A program made the translations under genes and the position numbers. 15,107 nucleotides of DNA from Bacillota bacterium (lineage in GTDB: Bacteria > Bacillota > Clostridia > Lachnospirales > Lachnospiraceae), in contig JAEWMZ010000323.1 in NCBI GenBank assembly GCA_023392995.1, forward strand, positions 1 to 15,107. Reading direction: 5' to 3'. Positions within the stretch are counted from its first letter, which is position 1, and every line of letters starts with the position of its first letter. Below the pieces are notes generated by a model. The model was not told the DNA's origin and did no database searches. It was given only the letters and a program-made list of their open reading frames with translations. This document shows, piece by piece, positions 6,512-12,850 of the stretch.

Positions 6512-7213
6512 ATGGCAACACCTCATAATGAAGCGAAACCCGGTGACATAGCAAAAACAGTATTGATGCCTGGTGATCCGCTGAGAGCAAAATTTATCGC
6601 AGAAACTTATTTGGAAGATGTGGTATGCTTTAATACAGTAAGAAACATGCTTGGATTTACAGGCACATATAAAGGCAAGAAGGTATCAGTAATGGGAGGC
6701 GGAATGGGTATGCCTTCCATTGGTATCTATTCCTACGAATTATATAATTTTTATGATGTGGATAACATTATTCGTATCGGATCCGCAGGCGGAATCGCAG
6801 AGGATATTAAAGTACGTGATATCGTAGTAGGAATGGGCGCATCCACCAATTCCAGATATGCAGCACAATACAAACTGCCGGGAACCTTTGCACCAATTGC
6901 TGATTATGGTTTGCTTCGAAAGGCAGTTGAGGCAGCAGAGCGTATGAATATCAAGACAGTAGTGGGCAATATTTTATCCTCTGATACATTCTATGATGAC
7001 AACAAAGAAGCGAATGAGCTTTGGCGTAAAATGAATGTACTGGCGGTAGAGATGGAAGCAGCAGCACTCTATATGAATGCAGCCAGAGCAGGCAAAAAAG
7101 CATTGTGTCTGTTAACAATTTCAGATCACGTATTTACAGGGGAATCCTTATCTGCTGAAGACAGACAGTTAAGCTTCCGCGAGATGATGGAAATTGCTTT
7201 GGAAATTGCATAA
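6512..7213 (+). CDS. deoD: Purine-nucleoside phosphorylase, DeoD type
   Basis: This is the 233-residue trimeric/hexameric-class purine-nucleoside phosphorylase, which splits purine ribo- and deoxyribonucleosides with phosphate into base and pentose-1-phosphate. The ATG at 6512 is chosen because AAAGGAGG (6496-6503) lies 8 bases before it; an in-frame TTG at 6491 precedes that site. The MATPHNEAKPGDIAKTVLMP opening matches the E. coli enzyme. Active-site residues line up with E. coli DeoD: His5, Gly21 and Arg25 in MPGDPLRAK, Arg44, Arg88 and Ser91 in RIGSAGG, VEMEAAALY (Glu180-Met181-Glu182), and Asp205 in ISDH with Arg218. The deoC gene starts 22 bases after the stop, so the two are probably one operon. 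Confidence 0.97.
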   Translation: MATPHNEAKPGDIAKTVLMPGDPLRAKFIAETYLEDVVCFNTVRNMLGFTGTYKGKKVSVMGGGMGMPSIGIYSYELYNFYDVDNIIRIGSAGGIAEDIKVRDIVVGMGASTNSRYAAQYKLPGTFAPIADYGLLRKAVEAAERMNIKTVVGNILSSDTFYDDNKEANELWRKMNVLAVEMEAAALYMNAARAGKKALCLLTISDHVFTGESLSAEDRQLSFREMMEIALEIA

Positions 7214-7235
7214 CAGGAAAGGATAAGATAAATTC

Positions 7236-7901
7236 ATGGATAAAAAGCTAATCTTTGAAAAAGTGGATCATACCCTTCTTACCCAGACTGCAACCTGGGA
7301 GGAGATAAAACAAATCTGTGACGATGCCATCACTTATCAAGTGGCATCTGTATGTATTCCGCCATCCTATGTGAAGAAGGTAAAGGAATATGTTCAGGAC
7401 AAGATGGCAGTATGTACCGTAATTGGGTTTCCAAACGGTTATAATACCACAGCGGTGAAGGTGTTCGAGACAAAGGATGCCATTTCAAATGGAGCCGATG
7501 AGATTGATATGGTAATCAATATTGGTATGCTAAAGGATAAGCAATATGCCTTAATTGAAGATGAGATTCGGGAATTGAAGGCAGCCTGCGGGAAGCTTGT
7601 TCTGAAAGTAATCATTGAGACCTGCCTACTAACGGAGGAAGAGAAGGTGAAGATGTGTGAAATCGTAACCAATGCCGGAGCAGATTTTATTAAAACATCC
7701 ACCGGATTTTCTACCTCAGGAGCGACCTTTGATGACGTAGCTTTATTTGCAAAGCATGTGGGAGACAATGTTAAAATCAAAGCAGCAGGTGGAATCTCTT
7801 CTTTTGACGATGCTGAGAAGTTTATGGAATTAGGTGCCAACCGTCTTGGAACCAGTAGAATTGTGAAGCTGGCGAAGAATCAGGAAGGCTCCGGATATTA
7901 A
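7236..7901 (+). CDS. deoC: Deoxyribose-phosphate aldolase, class I
   Basis: This 221-residue TIM-barrel aldolase converts 2-deoxyribose-5-phosphate to glyceraldehyde-3-phosphate and acetaldehyde, the last step of deoxynucleoside catabolism. The Schiff-base lysine is Lys153 in DFIKTSTGFSTSGAT. Asp91 in ADEIDMVINIG and Lys182 in VKIKAAGGI complete the catalytic triad. Length is normal for the short bacterial form. The ribosome binding site is modest (AGGAAAGGA, about 11 bases before the ATG), which fits readthrough from deoD. DeoD makes deoxyribose-1-phosphate, and a phosphopentomutase would be needed to link the two reactions; none is in this window. Confidence 0.97.
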   Translation: MDKKLIFEKVDHTLLTQTATWEEIKQICDDAITYQVASVCIPPSYVKKVKEYVQDKMAVCTVIGFPNGYNTTAVKVFETKDAISNGADEIDMVINIGMLKDKQYALIEDEIRELKAACGKLVLKVIIETCLLTEEEKVKMCEIVTNAGADFIKTSTGFSTSGATFDDVALFAKHVGDNVKIKAAGGISSFDDAEKFMELGANRLGTSRIVKLAKNQEGSGY

Positions 7902-7987
7902 TTCATAAACGGGTATCAGTATAGTGATTCATCTTGCTTCATGTTGTATGCCTGCCATAGCATATCAGGAACAAAGTATGTTATATT

Positions 7988-8139
7988 TAGTCAATTGCGA
8001 AACAATATAGTATTTGTTATTGTATACACAGCAGATACTATTTCTTCGCGGGGGCGTTTCCTTCGGGCTTAACTTCCGCTTCGATATAGTATCAGCGGTG
8101 TATACAATATCTTTCGTTAATGAGTTTCGCAATTATCTA
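7988..8139. mobile_element. 152-bp MITE-like element with 11-bp target duplication
   Basis: The element is bounded by perfect direct repeats TATGTTATATT at 7977-7987 and 8140-8150, immediately outside its ends. Its termini are inverted repeats TAG-NN-AATTGCGAAAC (14 of 16 match; 7988-8003 against 8124-8139). Two more pairs of inverted blocks lie at equal distance from the ends: ATTGTATACAC (8019-8029 with 8098-8108) and GATACTAT (8034-8041 with 8086-8093). The 44-bp centre is GC-rich and contains a CC-TTCG-GG tetraloop hairpin. It has no coding capacity, so it would have to be moved by a transposase encoded elsewhere. An 11-bp duplication would suit IS4/IS231-like transposases. It separates deoC from cdd and fills most of the 267-bp gap. 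Confidence 0.7.
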
Positions 8140-8168
8140 TATGTTATATTATCAGGGAGGTTATAGAT

Positions 8169-8678
8169 ATGAGTGAACTAGAGAATGAACAACAGGAGAA
8201 TATTCAGAAGAATGACCTTATACTTCAAGAAAAAGGAGAATTACTTTTTCAAACGGATATTGTGACCAGATCCGTAGTTAAGAATTTAATCCGGGCAGCT
8301 ATGGAAGGTATGAAGCATGCATATGCCCCGTACTCGAACCAGCATGTAGGTGCAGCACTGCTCACAACGAAAGAGAAGATTTATACTGGCTGTAATATTG
8401 AGAATGCAGCCTATGGACCTACAAACTGCGCGGAGCGAACAGCCCTCTTTAAGGCAATCAGTGAAGGGGAAAAAGAATTTGCAGCCATTGCCATTGTCGG
8501 AGGTCGCTATGGCAATGTGAAGGACTTTTTTCCGCCCTGTGGTGTATGTCGGCAGGTAATCCGGGAATTCGTTGATCCCAAGGCATTCTTAATGATCTTG
8601 GCAAGATCGGAGGAAGATTATTCGATTTATTCCCTGGAGTCTTTGCTCCCATTAAGCTTTGGACCGGAGCATTTGTAA
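8169..8678 (+). CDS. cdd: Cytidine deaminase with N-terminal extension
   Basis: This 169-residue zinc enzyme deaminates cytidine and deoxycytidine to uridine forms in pyrimidine salvage. Zinc ligands and catalytic acid are all visible: Cys87 and Glu89 in TNCAERTALF, and Cys124 and Cys127 in FPPCGVCRQVI. The substrate loop CNIENAAYGP is at 75-84. The usual tetrameric enzyme is about 130-140 residues and starts near the AMEGMKHAYAPYSN segment. Here about 36 polar residues rich in Glu, Gln and Asn precede it. The long start is favoured because GGGAGG (8155-8160) sits 8 bases before the ATG at 8169. It follows deoD-deoC functionally but is separated by the MITE-like element, so it may have its own promoter. 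Confidence 0.95.
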   Translation: MSELENEQQENIQKNDLILQEKGELLFQTDIVTRSVVKNLIRAAMEGMKHAYAPYSNQHVGAALLTTKEKIYTGCNIENAAYGPTNCAERTALFKAISEGEKEFAAIAIVGGRYGNVKDFFPPCGVCRQVIREFVDPKAFLMILARSEEDYSIYSLESLLPLSFGPEHL

Positions 8679-8705
8679 AAGAAAAATTTAAGTTTACATT
8701 TAAAA

Positions 8706-8742
8706 AAGAAGGGGTTGCGGTAGCAGCCCCTTCTTAACTTTT
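8706..8742. terminator. Bidirectional terminator between cdd and the minus-strand lipoprotein
   Basis: AAGAAGGGGTTGC (8706-8718) pairs with GCAGCCCCTTCTT (8723-8735), giving a 13-bp stem with one wobble and a GGTA loop. TT-rich sequence follows on the plus side, and on the minus side the stem exits into a longer T-rich tract. It serves cdd and the convergent gene ending at 8786. Confidence 0.85.
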
Positions 8743-8785
8743 ATTAATAGAAAAAACATATGGGATACGTTGATAAGCAGTAACG

Positions 8786-9601
8786 TTAGCTAATCCACTG
8801 AGCTCCCTTGGTAATGCTCCATTTGCCATCCTTGTACTCAGCCTTGGAATTGTTAGAACCTATAGCCCCGCGGCCACTTCTCCATTTTGAAACAGAGAAA
8901 GTTATTGTTTCAGTCTTTTCATCATAAGTCAGATCAGAGAGGACAATATGAACGCCATTCTCGAAATAAAGGTGTTCTTTATCGATGATACCCTGGTCGG
9001 CCAGTTCGTCAAAGGTTCCGGTAATAATCTTGTAGTCATAGGCTTTTTTCATGCTTGTCAGAATAATATCTTTTTCAATATCTGTTAAATTAATCCACCC
9101 GGTTGTATCCACCGCAATCATCTCAATCTCAGAATTCAGTCCGCTATCCTCGTTCCAGATATCGTCGATCATAGCCAGATATCCATCGATTAAATTATTA
9201 TGTCCAACTACTTCAATGGCAGAAGATTTAATCTGAGCCGGATAAGACTCCAGGATCGTACCGTCATAGGTTATTTTCAGAATATCTCCCGGCTTTAAAT
9301 CCTGAAGGGTAATATCCTCACCATTTTGATCCTTTAGAATTAATTCCGTTATTCCTACGGAAATTTTATCCGAGGATTTTAACTCATTGCTGCCTTTTTC
9401 TGGAGTAACCAGCAGAGAATCCCCTGCTTCTATTACCTCAGCTTGAAAAGTCACCTTGGAATCCTTGTCGTTAGGGTCATCTGTATTCGGTTGATTTTGA
9501 TTGTCTGTATTACCGGTATCCTTTGAATTTGCAAAGGTACAACCTCCGGTAAATAGGATAAGCACCAGGCTAAGTATAATTAATTTTATTATTTTATTCA
9601 T
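8786..9601 (-). CDS. Lipoprotein with DUF3221/YobA-like and C-terminal unknown domains
   Basis: This is a 271-residue exported protein without known function. The start is placed at 9601 because AAGGAGG (9615-9609) lies 7 bases before it; the frame is open for another 17 codons upstream. Residues 1-20 are a signal peptide, and Cys21 (LFTGGC) is the likely lipid attachment site. A polar Asn/Asp/Thr linker covers 25-48. Residues about 49-132 look like a small beta-barrel resembling DUF3221/YobA-type proteins (VTFQAEVIEAGDSLLVTPEKG, then DLKPGDILKITYDG, then ESYPAQI). Residues about 165-271 form a second domain (DTTGWINLTDIEKDII, LYFENGVHIVLSDLTYDEKT, SVSKWRSGRGAIGSN, and KWSITKGAQWIS). A similar tail occurs in some clostridial surface proteins. 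Both family links are from memory. It may be a stand-alone transcript from the promoter at 9648-9676. Confidence 0.8.
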   Translation of the reverse strand: MNKIIKLIILSLVLILFTGGCTFANSKDTGNTDNQNQPNTDDPNDKDSKVTFQAEVIEAGDSLLVTPEKGSNELKSSDKISVGITELILKDQNGEDITLQDLKPGDILKITYDGTILESYPAQIKSSAIEVVGHNNLIDGYLAMIDDIWNEDSGLNSEIEMIAVDTTGWINLTDIEKDIILTSMKKAYDYKIITGTFDELADQGIIDKEHLYFENGVHIVLSDLTYDEKTETITFSVSKWRSGRGAIGSNNSKAEYKDGKWSITKGAQWIS

Positions 9602-9647
9602 TTTCATTCCTCCTTTGAAGATTAGACGAAGAATAGCACCTGTGAGT

Positions 9648-9676
9648 TTCATAAAAAGTCAAGGATAATGAGTCAA
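9648..9676 (-). promoter_or_regulatory. Possible promoter of the minus-strand lipoprotein
   Basis: On the minus strand, TTGACT (9676-9671) and TATGAA (9653-9648) are 17 bases apart. The -35 hexamer is part of a 14-bp tandem repeat unit, so the array itself may supply the -35 element. A second TTGACT lies at 9662-9657. Confidence 0.4.
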
Positions 9677-9740
9677 GGATAAAAAGCTAAGAATAATGAG
9701 CCAAAGATAAACAACCAAGGATAATAAGTAGGTAGATAAC
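9657..9740. repeat. Degenerate 14-bp tandem repeat array
   Basis: Six head-to-tail 14-bp units close to AGTCAAGGATAATG occupy 9657-9740; a poorer seventh may follow to 9754. The first two copies are the most alike. The array is non-coding and lies just upstream of the minus-strand lipoprotein gene. On that strand the first two units read TTGACT. The rest of the 492-bp gap up to glyA (9755-9975) is AT-rich; a TATAAT-like box at about 9914-9919 has no partner -35 and was not called. Confidence 0.8.
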
Positions 9741-9975
9741 AAAACAGAAAATAAAATGAATTAAATAGTAACCTCCAGCTTCTATTACCAGAAGTTTACT
9801 AAACCGTCCATAGCTGATCTGGCAGCAGCTGAACTTCGGCAAGACTTTCTATAATCATGGTTGGATTTCAAGTAAAAAGCCTATCTAATCTGTGATACTT
9901 CTTATTATAATGGAGCGGAATAATTAATATTAAAAAATATTATGAATGTAGAAGGCGATATCTGCGCTTTTATTC

Positions 9976-10004
9976 TTCCATAATGAAATATCATATGTTA
10001 CAAT
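9976..10004 (+). promoter_or_regulatory. Extended -10 promoter of glyA
   Basis: TG-T-TACAAT at 9996-10004 is an extended -10 with a weak -35 (TTCCAT, 9976-9981) and a 17-bp spacer. TATCAT and ATGATA flank it as a dyad. The leader of about 80 bases has a small hairpin (GCTGG with CC-T-AGC, about 10038-10058). It does not fit the ZTP, THF or glycine riboswitch consensus as I recall them. Confidence 0.5.
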
Positions 10005-10093
10005 GATAGCTATAAATGCGGCTGCAACGGAACGAAAGCTGGTTTCCTGATGCCTAGCAAAAAGAACTGTAAGATGGAAAGGAAATGAAAAGA

Positions 10094-11332
10094 ATGTACT
10101 CATTTGAAGAAGTAAAGTCATTTGATCCTGAATTAGCCGAGGCGATATCTCTTGAAATTGGCAGACAGAACAGCCATATTGAATTAATCGCTTCCGAAAA
10201 CTTTGTAAGTAAAGCTGTTATGGCTGCAATGGGAAGTCACCTGACAAATAAATATGCAGAAGGATATCCGGGAAAGAGATATTACGGTGGCTGTGAGTTT
10301 GTCGATGTGGCAGAGAATCTTGCAATTGAAAGAGCAAAGCAGTTATTTGGATGTACCTATGCAAATGTTCAGCCTCATTCGGGGGCACAGGCGAATATGG
10401 CGGTTTTCTTTGCCTTGTTAAAGCCAGGTGATACAGTTCTTGGTATGAATCTAGCCCATGGAGGGCACTTGACTCATGGCAGCCCGGTTAATATGAGCGG
10501 CAGTTATTTTAATATTGTTCCTTATGGTGTAAATGAACAGGGTTATATTGATTATGACAGTCTAAGAACGATCGCTCATGAGAGTAAGCCGAAGTTAATT
10601 ATTGCAGGAGCAAGCGCTTACGCCAGAAAGATAGATTTTAAGATTTTCCGTGAAATTGCCGATGAGGTTGGAGCCTTCTTAATGGTGGATATGGCTCATA
10701 TTGCCGGTCTCGTAGCTGGTGGTGTTCATGAAAGCCCGATTCCTTATGCTCACGTTACAACTACGACGACTCATAAGACCCTTAGAGGACCAAGAGGCGG
10801 TATGATTCTTTCCAGCGCGGAATTTGCAGAAGAATACAAGTTAAACAAGGCAGTGTTCCCGGGAATCCAGGGCGGTCCTTTAATGCATGTGATTGCAGCT
10901 AAGGCTGTATGCTTTAAAGAAGCCCTTGATCCAAGCTTCAAGGACTATGCCGCTAAGATTGTTGAAAATGCCCAGGCACTGGCCAACGGCTTGATGAAGA
11001 GAGGCTTTAACTTGGTTTCCGGTGGTACGGACAACCACTTAATGCTGGTGGATCTTCAGAATATGGGAGTAACCGGAAAAGATACAGAGAAGCTTCTGGA
11101 TGCAGCAAATATCACCTGTAATAAAAACTCAATACCGAATGATCCAGCATCTCCATTTGTTACCAGTGGTATTCGGCTTGGTACGGCAGCAGTGACCACG
11201 AGAGGTATGAATGCGGAGGATATGGATGTGATTGCTGAAGCAATCTACTTATTAGTAAAGGATGTTGAAGCAAATAAAGAAAAAGCTATGGCTATGGTAA
11301 AGACTTTGACAGATAAGTATCCATTGTATTAA
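10094..11332 (+). CDS. glyA: Serine hydroxymethyltransferase
   Basis: This is the PLP enzyme that interconverts serine and glycine with tetrahydrofolate, supplying one-carbon units. I place the start at the ATG at 10094 (412 residues, MYSFEEV), because AAAGGA (10078-10083) is 10 bases upstream. The in-frame ATG at 10085 (415 residues) is only one base from it. The PLP lysine is Lys228 in TTTTTHKTLRGPRGGM. Other family signatures are HIELIASENFVS near 28-39, AEGYPGKRYYGGCEFVD at 55-71, QPHSGAQAN near 93-101, LAHGGHLTHG near 120-129, and VDMAHIAGLVAGG near 198-210. Length matches bacterial enzymes. It appears monocistronic, with its own promoter and a strong terminator. Confidence 0.97.
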   Translation: MYSFEEVKSFDPELAEAISLEIGRQNSHIELIASENFVSKAVMAAMGSHLTNKYAEGYPGKRYYGGCEFVDVAENLAIERAKQLFGCTYANVQPHSGAQANMAVFFALLKPGDTVLGMNLAHGGHLTHGSPVNMSGSYFNIVPYGVNEQGYIDYDSLRTIAHESKPKLIIAGASAYARKIDFKIFREIADEVGAFLMVDMAHIAGLVAGGVHESPIPYAHVTTTTTHKTLRGPRGGMILSSAEFAEEYKLNKAVFPGIQGGPLMHVIAAKAVCFKEALDPSFKDYAAKIVENAQALANGLMKRGFNLVSGGTDNHLMLVDLQNMGVTGKDTEKLLDAANITCNKNSIPNDPASPFVTSGIRLGTAAVTTRGMNAEDMDVIAEAIYLLVKDVEANKEKAMAMVKTLTDKYPLY

Positions 11333-11450
11333 TAGAAGAATTGGTTTTAGTGAAATAAATAGGATATGAGTTTGATGTGTTGATACAGTGAGTTTTGCCA
11401 GGAAGTTTTTTGTCAAACTTTTCTTAAATTAAATTGTAAAATTAGTTATG

Positions 11451-11485
11451 AAATAGCCCTGTGATTATCACAGGGCTATTTACAA
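11451..11485. terminator. Terminator of glyA
   Basis: 11451-11481 is a perfect 31-base inverted repeat (AAATAGCCCTGTGAT, one base, and its exact complement), giving at least a 14-bp stem. Flanking A- and T-rich sequence makes it usable on both strands. A smaller hairpin (AAGTTT/AAACTT, 11403-11420, followed by TTCTT) lies before it. Confidence 0.8.
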
Positions 11486-11697
11486 AATATTTCGCTATCT
11501 TATCACTGATTTTATATTTCCGCGGGACTAAATATTCAAAGTGAACCTTGTCAGCCGCAAGGCGGAGCTTTCCGCCTGACATAAACAGTTTTCAGACACA
11601 TCCTAACGAAACTGATTTTCAATAAACGAAGGAAGGATAACCCCATTAATGGTATTATGAAAACAATCGTAATCACTATTGGGATTACGGATGGGGT
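11486..11697. other. Structured non-coding region between glyA and the YcxB-like gene
   Basis: This stretch has no coding signal but three inverted-repeat units. First, CACT and ATATTT at 11504-11519 pair with AAATAT and AGTG at 11530-11543, around CCGCGGGACT. Second, a GC-rich hairpin at 11550-11580 has GTCA/TGAC ends and an inner GGCGGA-GCTT-TCCGCC (11561-11576), with an alternative GCC-GCAA-GGC. Third, ACCCCAT (11640-11646) pairs with ATGGGGT (11691-11697) around CGTAATC/GATTACG (11668-11689). They could be leader RNA of the next gene, or remnants of a small repeat element. No T tract marks a terminator. Confidence 0.4.
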
Positions 11698-11755
11698 GTT
11701 TACACATCTGTAAATGGAATGGGAGAAAAATTAAAGCAGATTGGAGGCATATTTC

Positions 11756-12442
11756 ATGGAATTCATATTTCAAATCAGTACTTACAACAAAGAGGAGTTA
11801 GCAGAACAGCTTAGCCGTGCCTTGGACAGGCAGATGGAATTATCCTCCAGACAGCGTCTGCCCTGGTTATGGAAAGCCATTGACGGCATGAATAACCGTC
11901 CTCAAGCTACGGAGTCGGTTATTCGTGGACGAGTGATCCGTTATAAAATTTATGGAGTGTTATTTTTGGCTATGGGTATTTTTCTTCTGGTTCCTGGGTT
12001 AATGGAACCACAGAAATTAATGATCCCTTTGATTGCAGGAATCATTGCTGTCGGGTGCGGGATATGTTATCTGCGTCCATTGAAAAAGAACACAGATAAG
12101 CATTCTCAGAAAACTTCACAAAAGCCTTGGAGAAAGAACATTAACAAACGTTGTCAGACAGCTTCGGAGAAACTGTTGGAGGGACTGCAGATCCTGGAAG
12201 TAAAGGATAGTGCCCCTATACATATCTTATTTTCAGAAAAAGGGATGGAGATCGGAGAGGGGCAATTGATACCTTATCATAGCTTTAACTCCTTTGTGGA
12301 AACAGAGGAATTGTATCTCCTGACTTGGAACGAGAAAGTGACCCTCCTTCAAAAACGAGATTTAACGGTTGGAACACATCAGGACTTTATTCAGTTTCTG
12401 AAAGAAAAAGTAAGCTGTTATGAGAATGCGTCTTTGTTATGA
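11756..12442 (+). CDS. YcxB-like membrane protein
   Basis: This 228-residue protein has two predicted transmembrane helices (about 63-83 and 88-106) between a soluble N-terminal part and a basic linker. The C-terminal domain (about 140-225) reads as VKDSAPIHILFSEKGMEIGEGQ, IPYHSFNSFVETEELYLL, then FIQFLKEKVS, which fits the YcxB-like family (PF14317 as I recall). These proteins are common in clostridia and have no established role. The ATG at 11756 is chosen because GGAGG (11743-11747) lies 8 bases upstream; an in-frame TTG at 11741 precedes that site. It stands alone, between the structured region and a very strong terminator. Confidence 0.75.
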   Translation: MEFIFQISTYNKEELAEQLSRALDRQMELSSRQRLPWLWKAIDGMNNRPQATESVIRGRVIRYKIYGVLFLAMGIFLLVPGLMEPQKLMIPLIAGIIAVGCGICYLRPLKKNTDKHSQKTSQKPWRKNINKRCQTASEKLLEGLQILEVKDSAPIHILFSEKGMEIGEGQLIPYHSFNSFVETEELYLLTWNEKVTLLQKRDLTVGTHQDFIQFLKEKVSCYENASLL

Positions 12443-12511
12443 TTCGTAGTGATGAAGGATTTATTAGTTGAGAATGGAAGAGAACAAAATTCAATACGGT
12501 TATGTTTCAGT

Positions 12512-12576
12512 GAAAGAAGAGGGTGTCACAGAATCACTAAAATAGAGTGATTCTGCGATACCCTCCTTCTTTCTTC
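12512..12576. terminator. Very long hairpin terminator after the YcxB-like gene
   Basis: 12519-12538 pairs with 12546-12565 over 20 bp with one wobble and one A-C mismatch, around a 7-nt AAAATAG loop. GAAAGAA (12512-12518) pairs onward with TTCTTTC (12567-12573) past a single bulged base, so the stem reaches about 27 bp. A pyrimidine-rich tract follows. The length is unusual for a terminator, but the position after the stop fits one. Confidence 0.75.
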
Positions 12577-12688
12577 TCCTGGTTAGATACAGAGGTGCAT
12601 TGACGATTTGTGAAACGTAATAAATCATGACATGGAGCAAGCACTTAGCTAGGTAAAGTTGAATTTAGAGGAGAAAGAGGAAGCGACT

Positions 12689-12757
12689 ATGAAATTTGTG
12701 TATCAAATATCCAAAATTGAGCCTACTAATTATTCGAAATCCCCCTATAATGAATGA
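12689..12757 (+). CDS. Possible 22-codon leader peptide
   Basis: An ATG at 12689 has AGAGG 8 bases upstream (12676-12680) within a purine-rich GGAGAAAGAGG tract. The frame encodes 22 residues (MKFVYQISKIEPTNYSKSPYNE) before TGA at 12755-12757. No family is recognised. It precedes the solute-binding protein by 93 bases. In that gap lies a dyad CGTTCTGCAGAGCG (12764-12777) around an 8-bp palindrome, and a TATAAA at about 12810. It could be a regulatory leader, a small protein or chance. The remainder of 12577-12850 shows nothing convincing. Confidence 0.3.
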   Translation: MKFVYQISKIEPTNYSKSPYNE

Positions 12758-12850
12758 TGTAAGACGTTCTGCAGAGCGACTGGTTTACAAGGGGAAATTC
12801 CATATTCGGTATAAAAGAGAATAAATTAAGATAATGAAGGAGAATTGATT

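Noticed and set aside
9904..9920. TATAAT-like box in the 9755-9975 gap
   Set aside because: No -35 element at a suitable distance, and the extended -10 box nearer to glyA explains that gene better.
10010..10093. Possible ZTP or THF riboswitch before glyA
   Set aside because: CGGAACG and GCCTAGC resemble fragments of the ZTP class, but the conserved paired core and CUGGGC end are not present and the leader is short.
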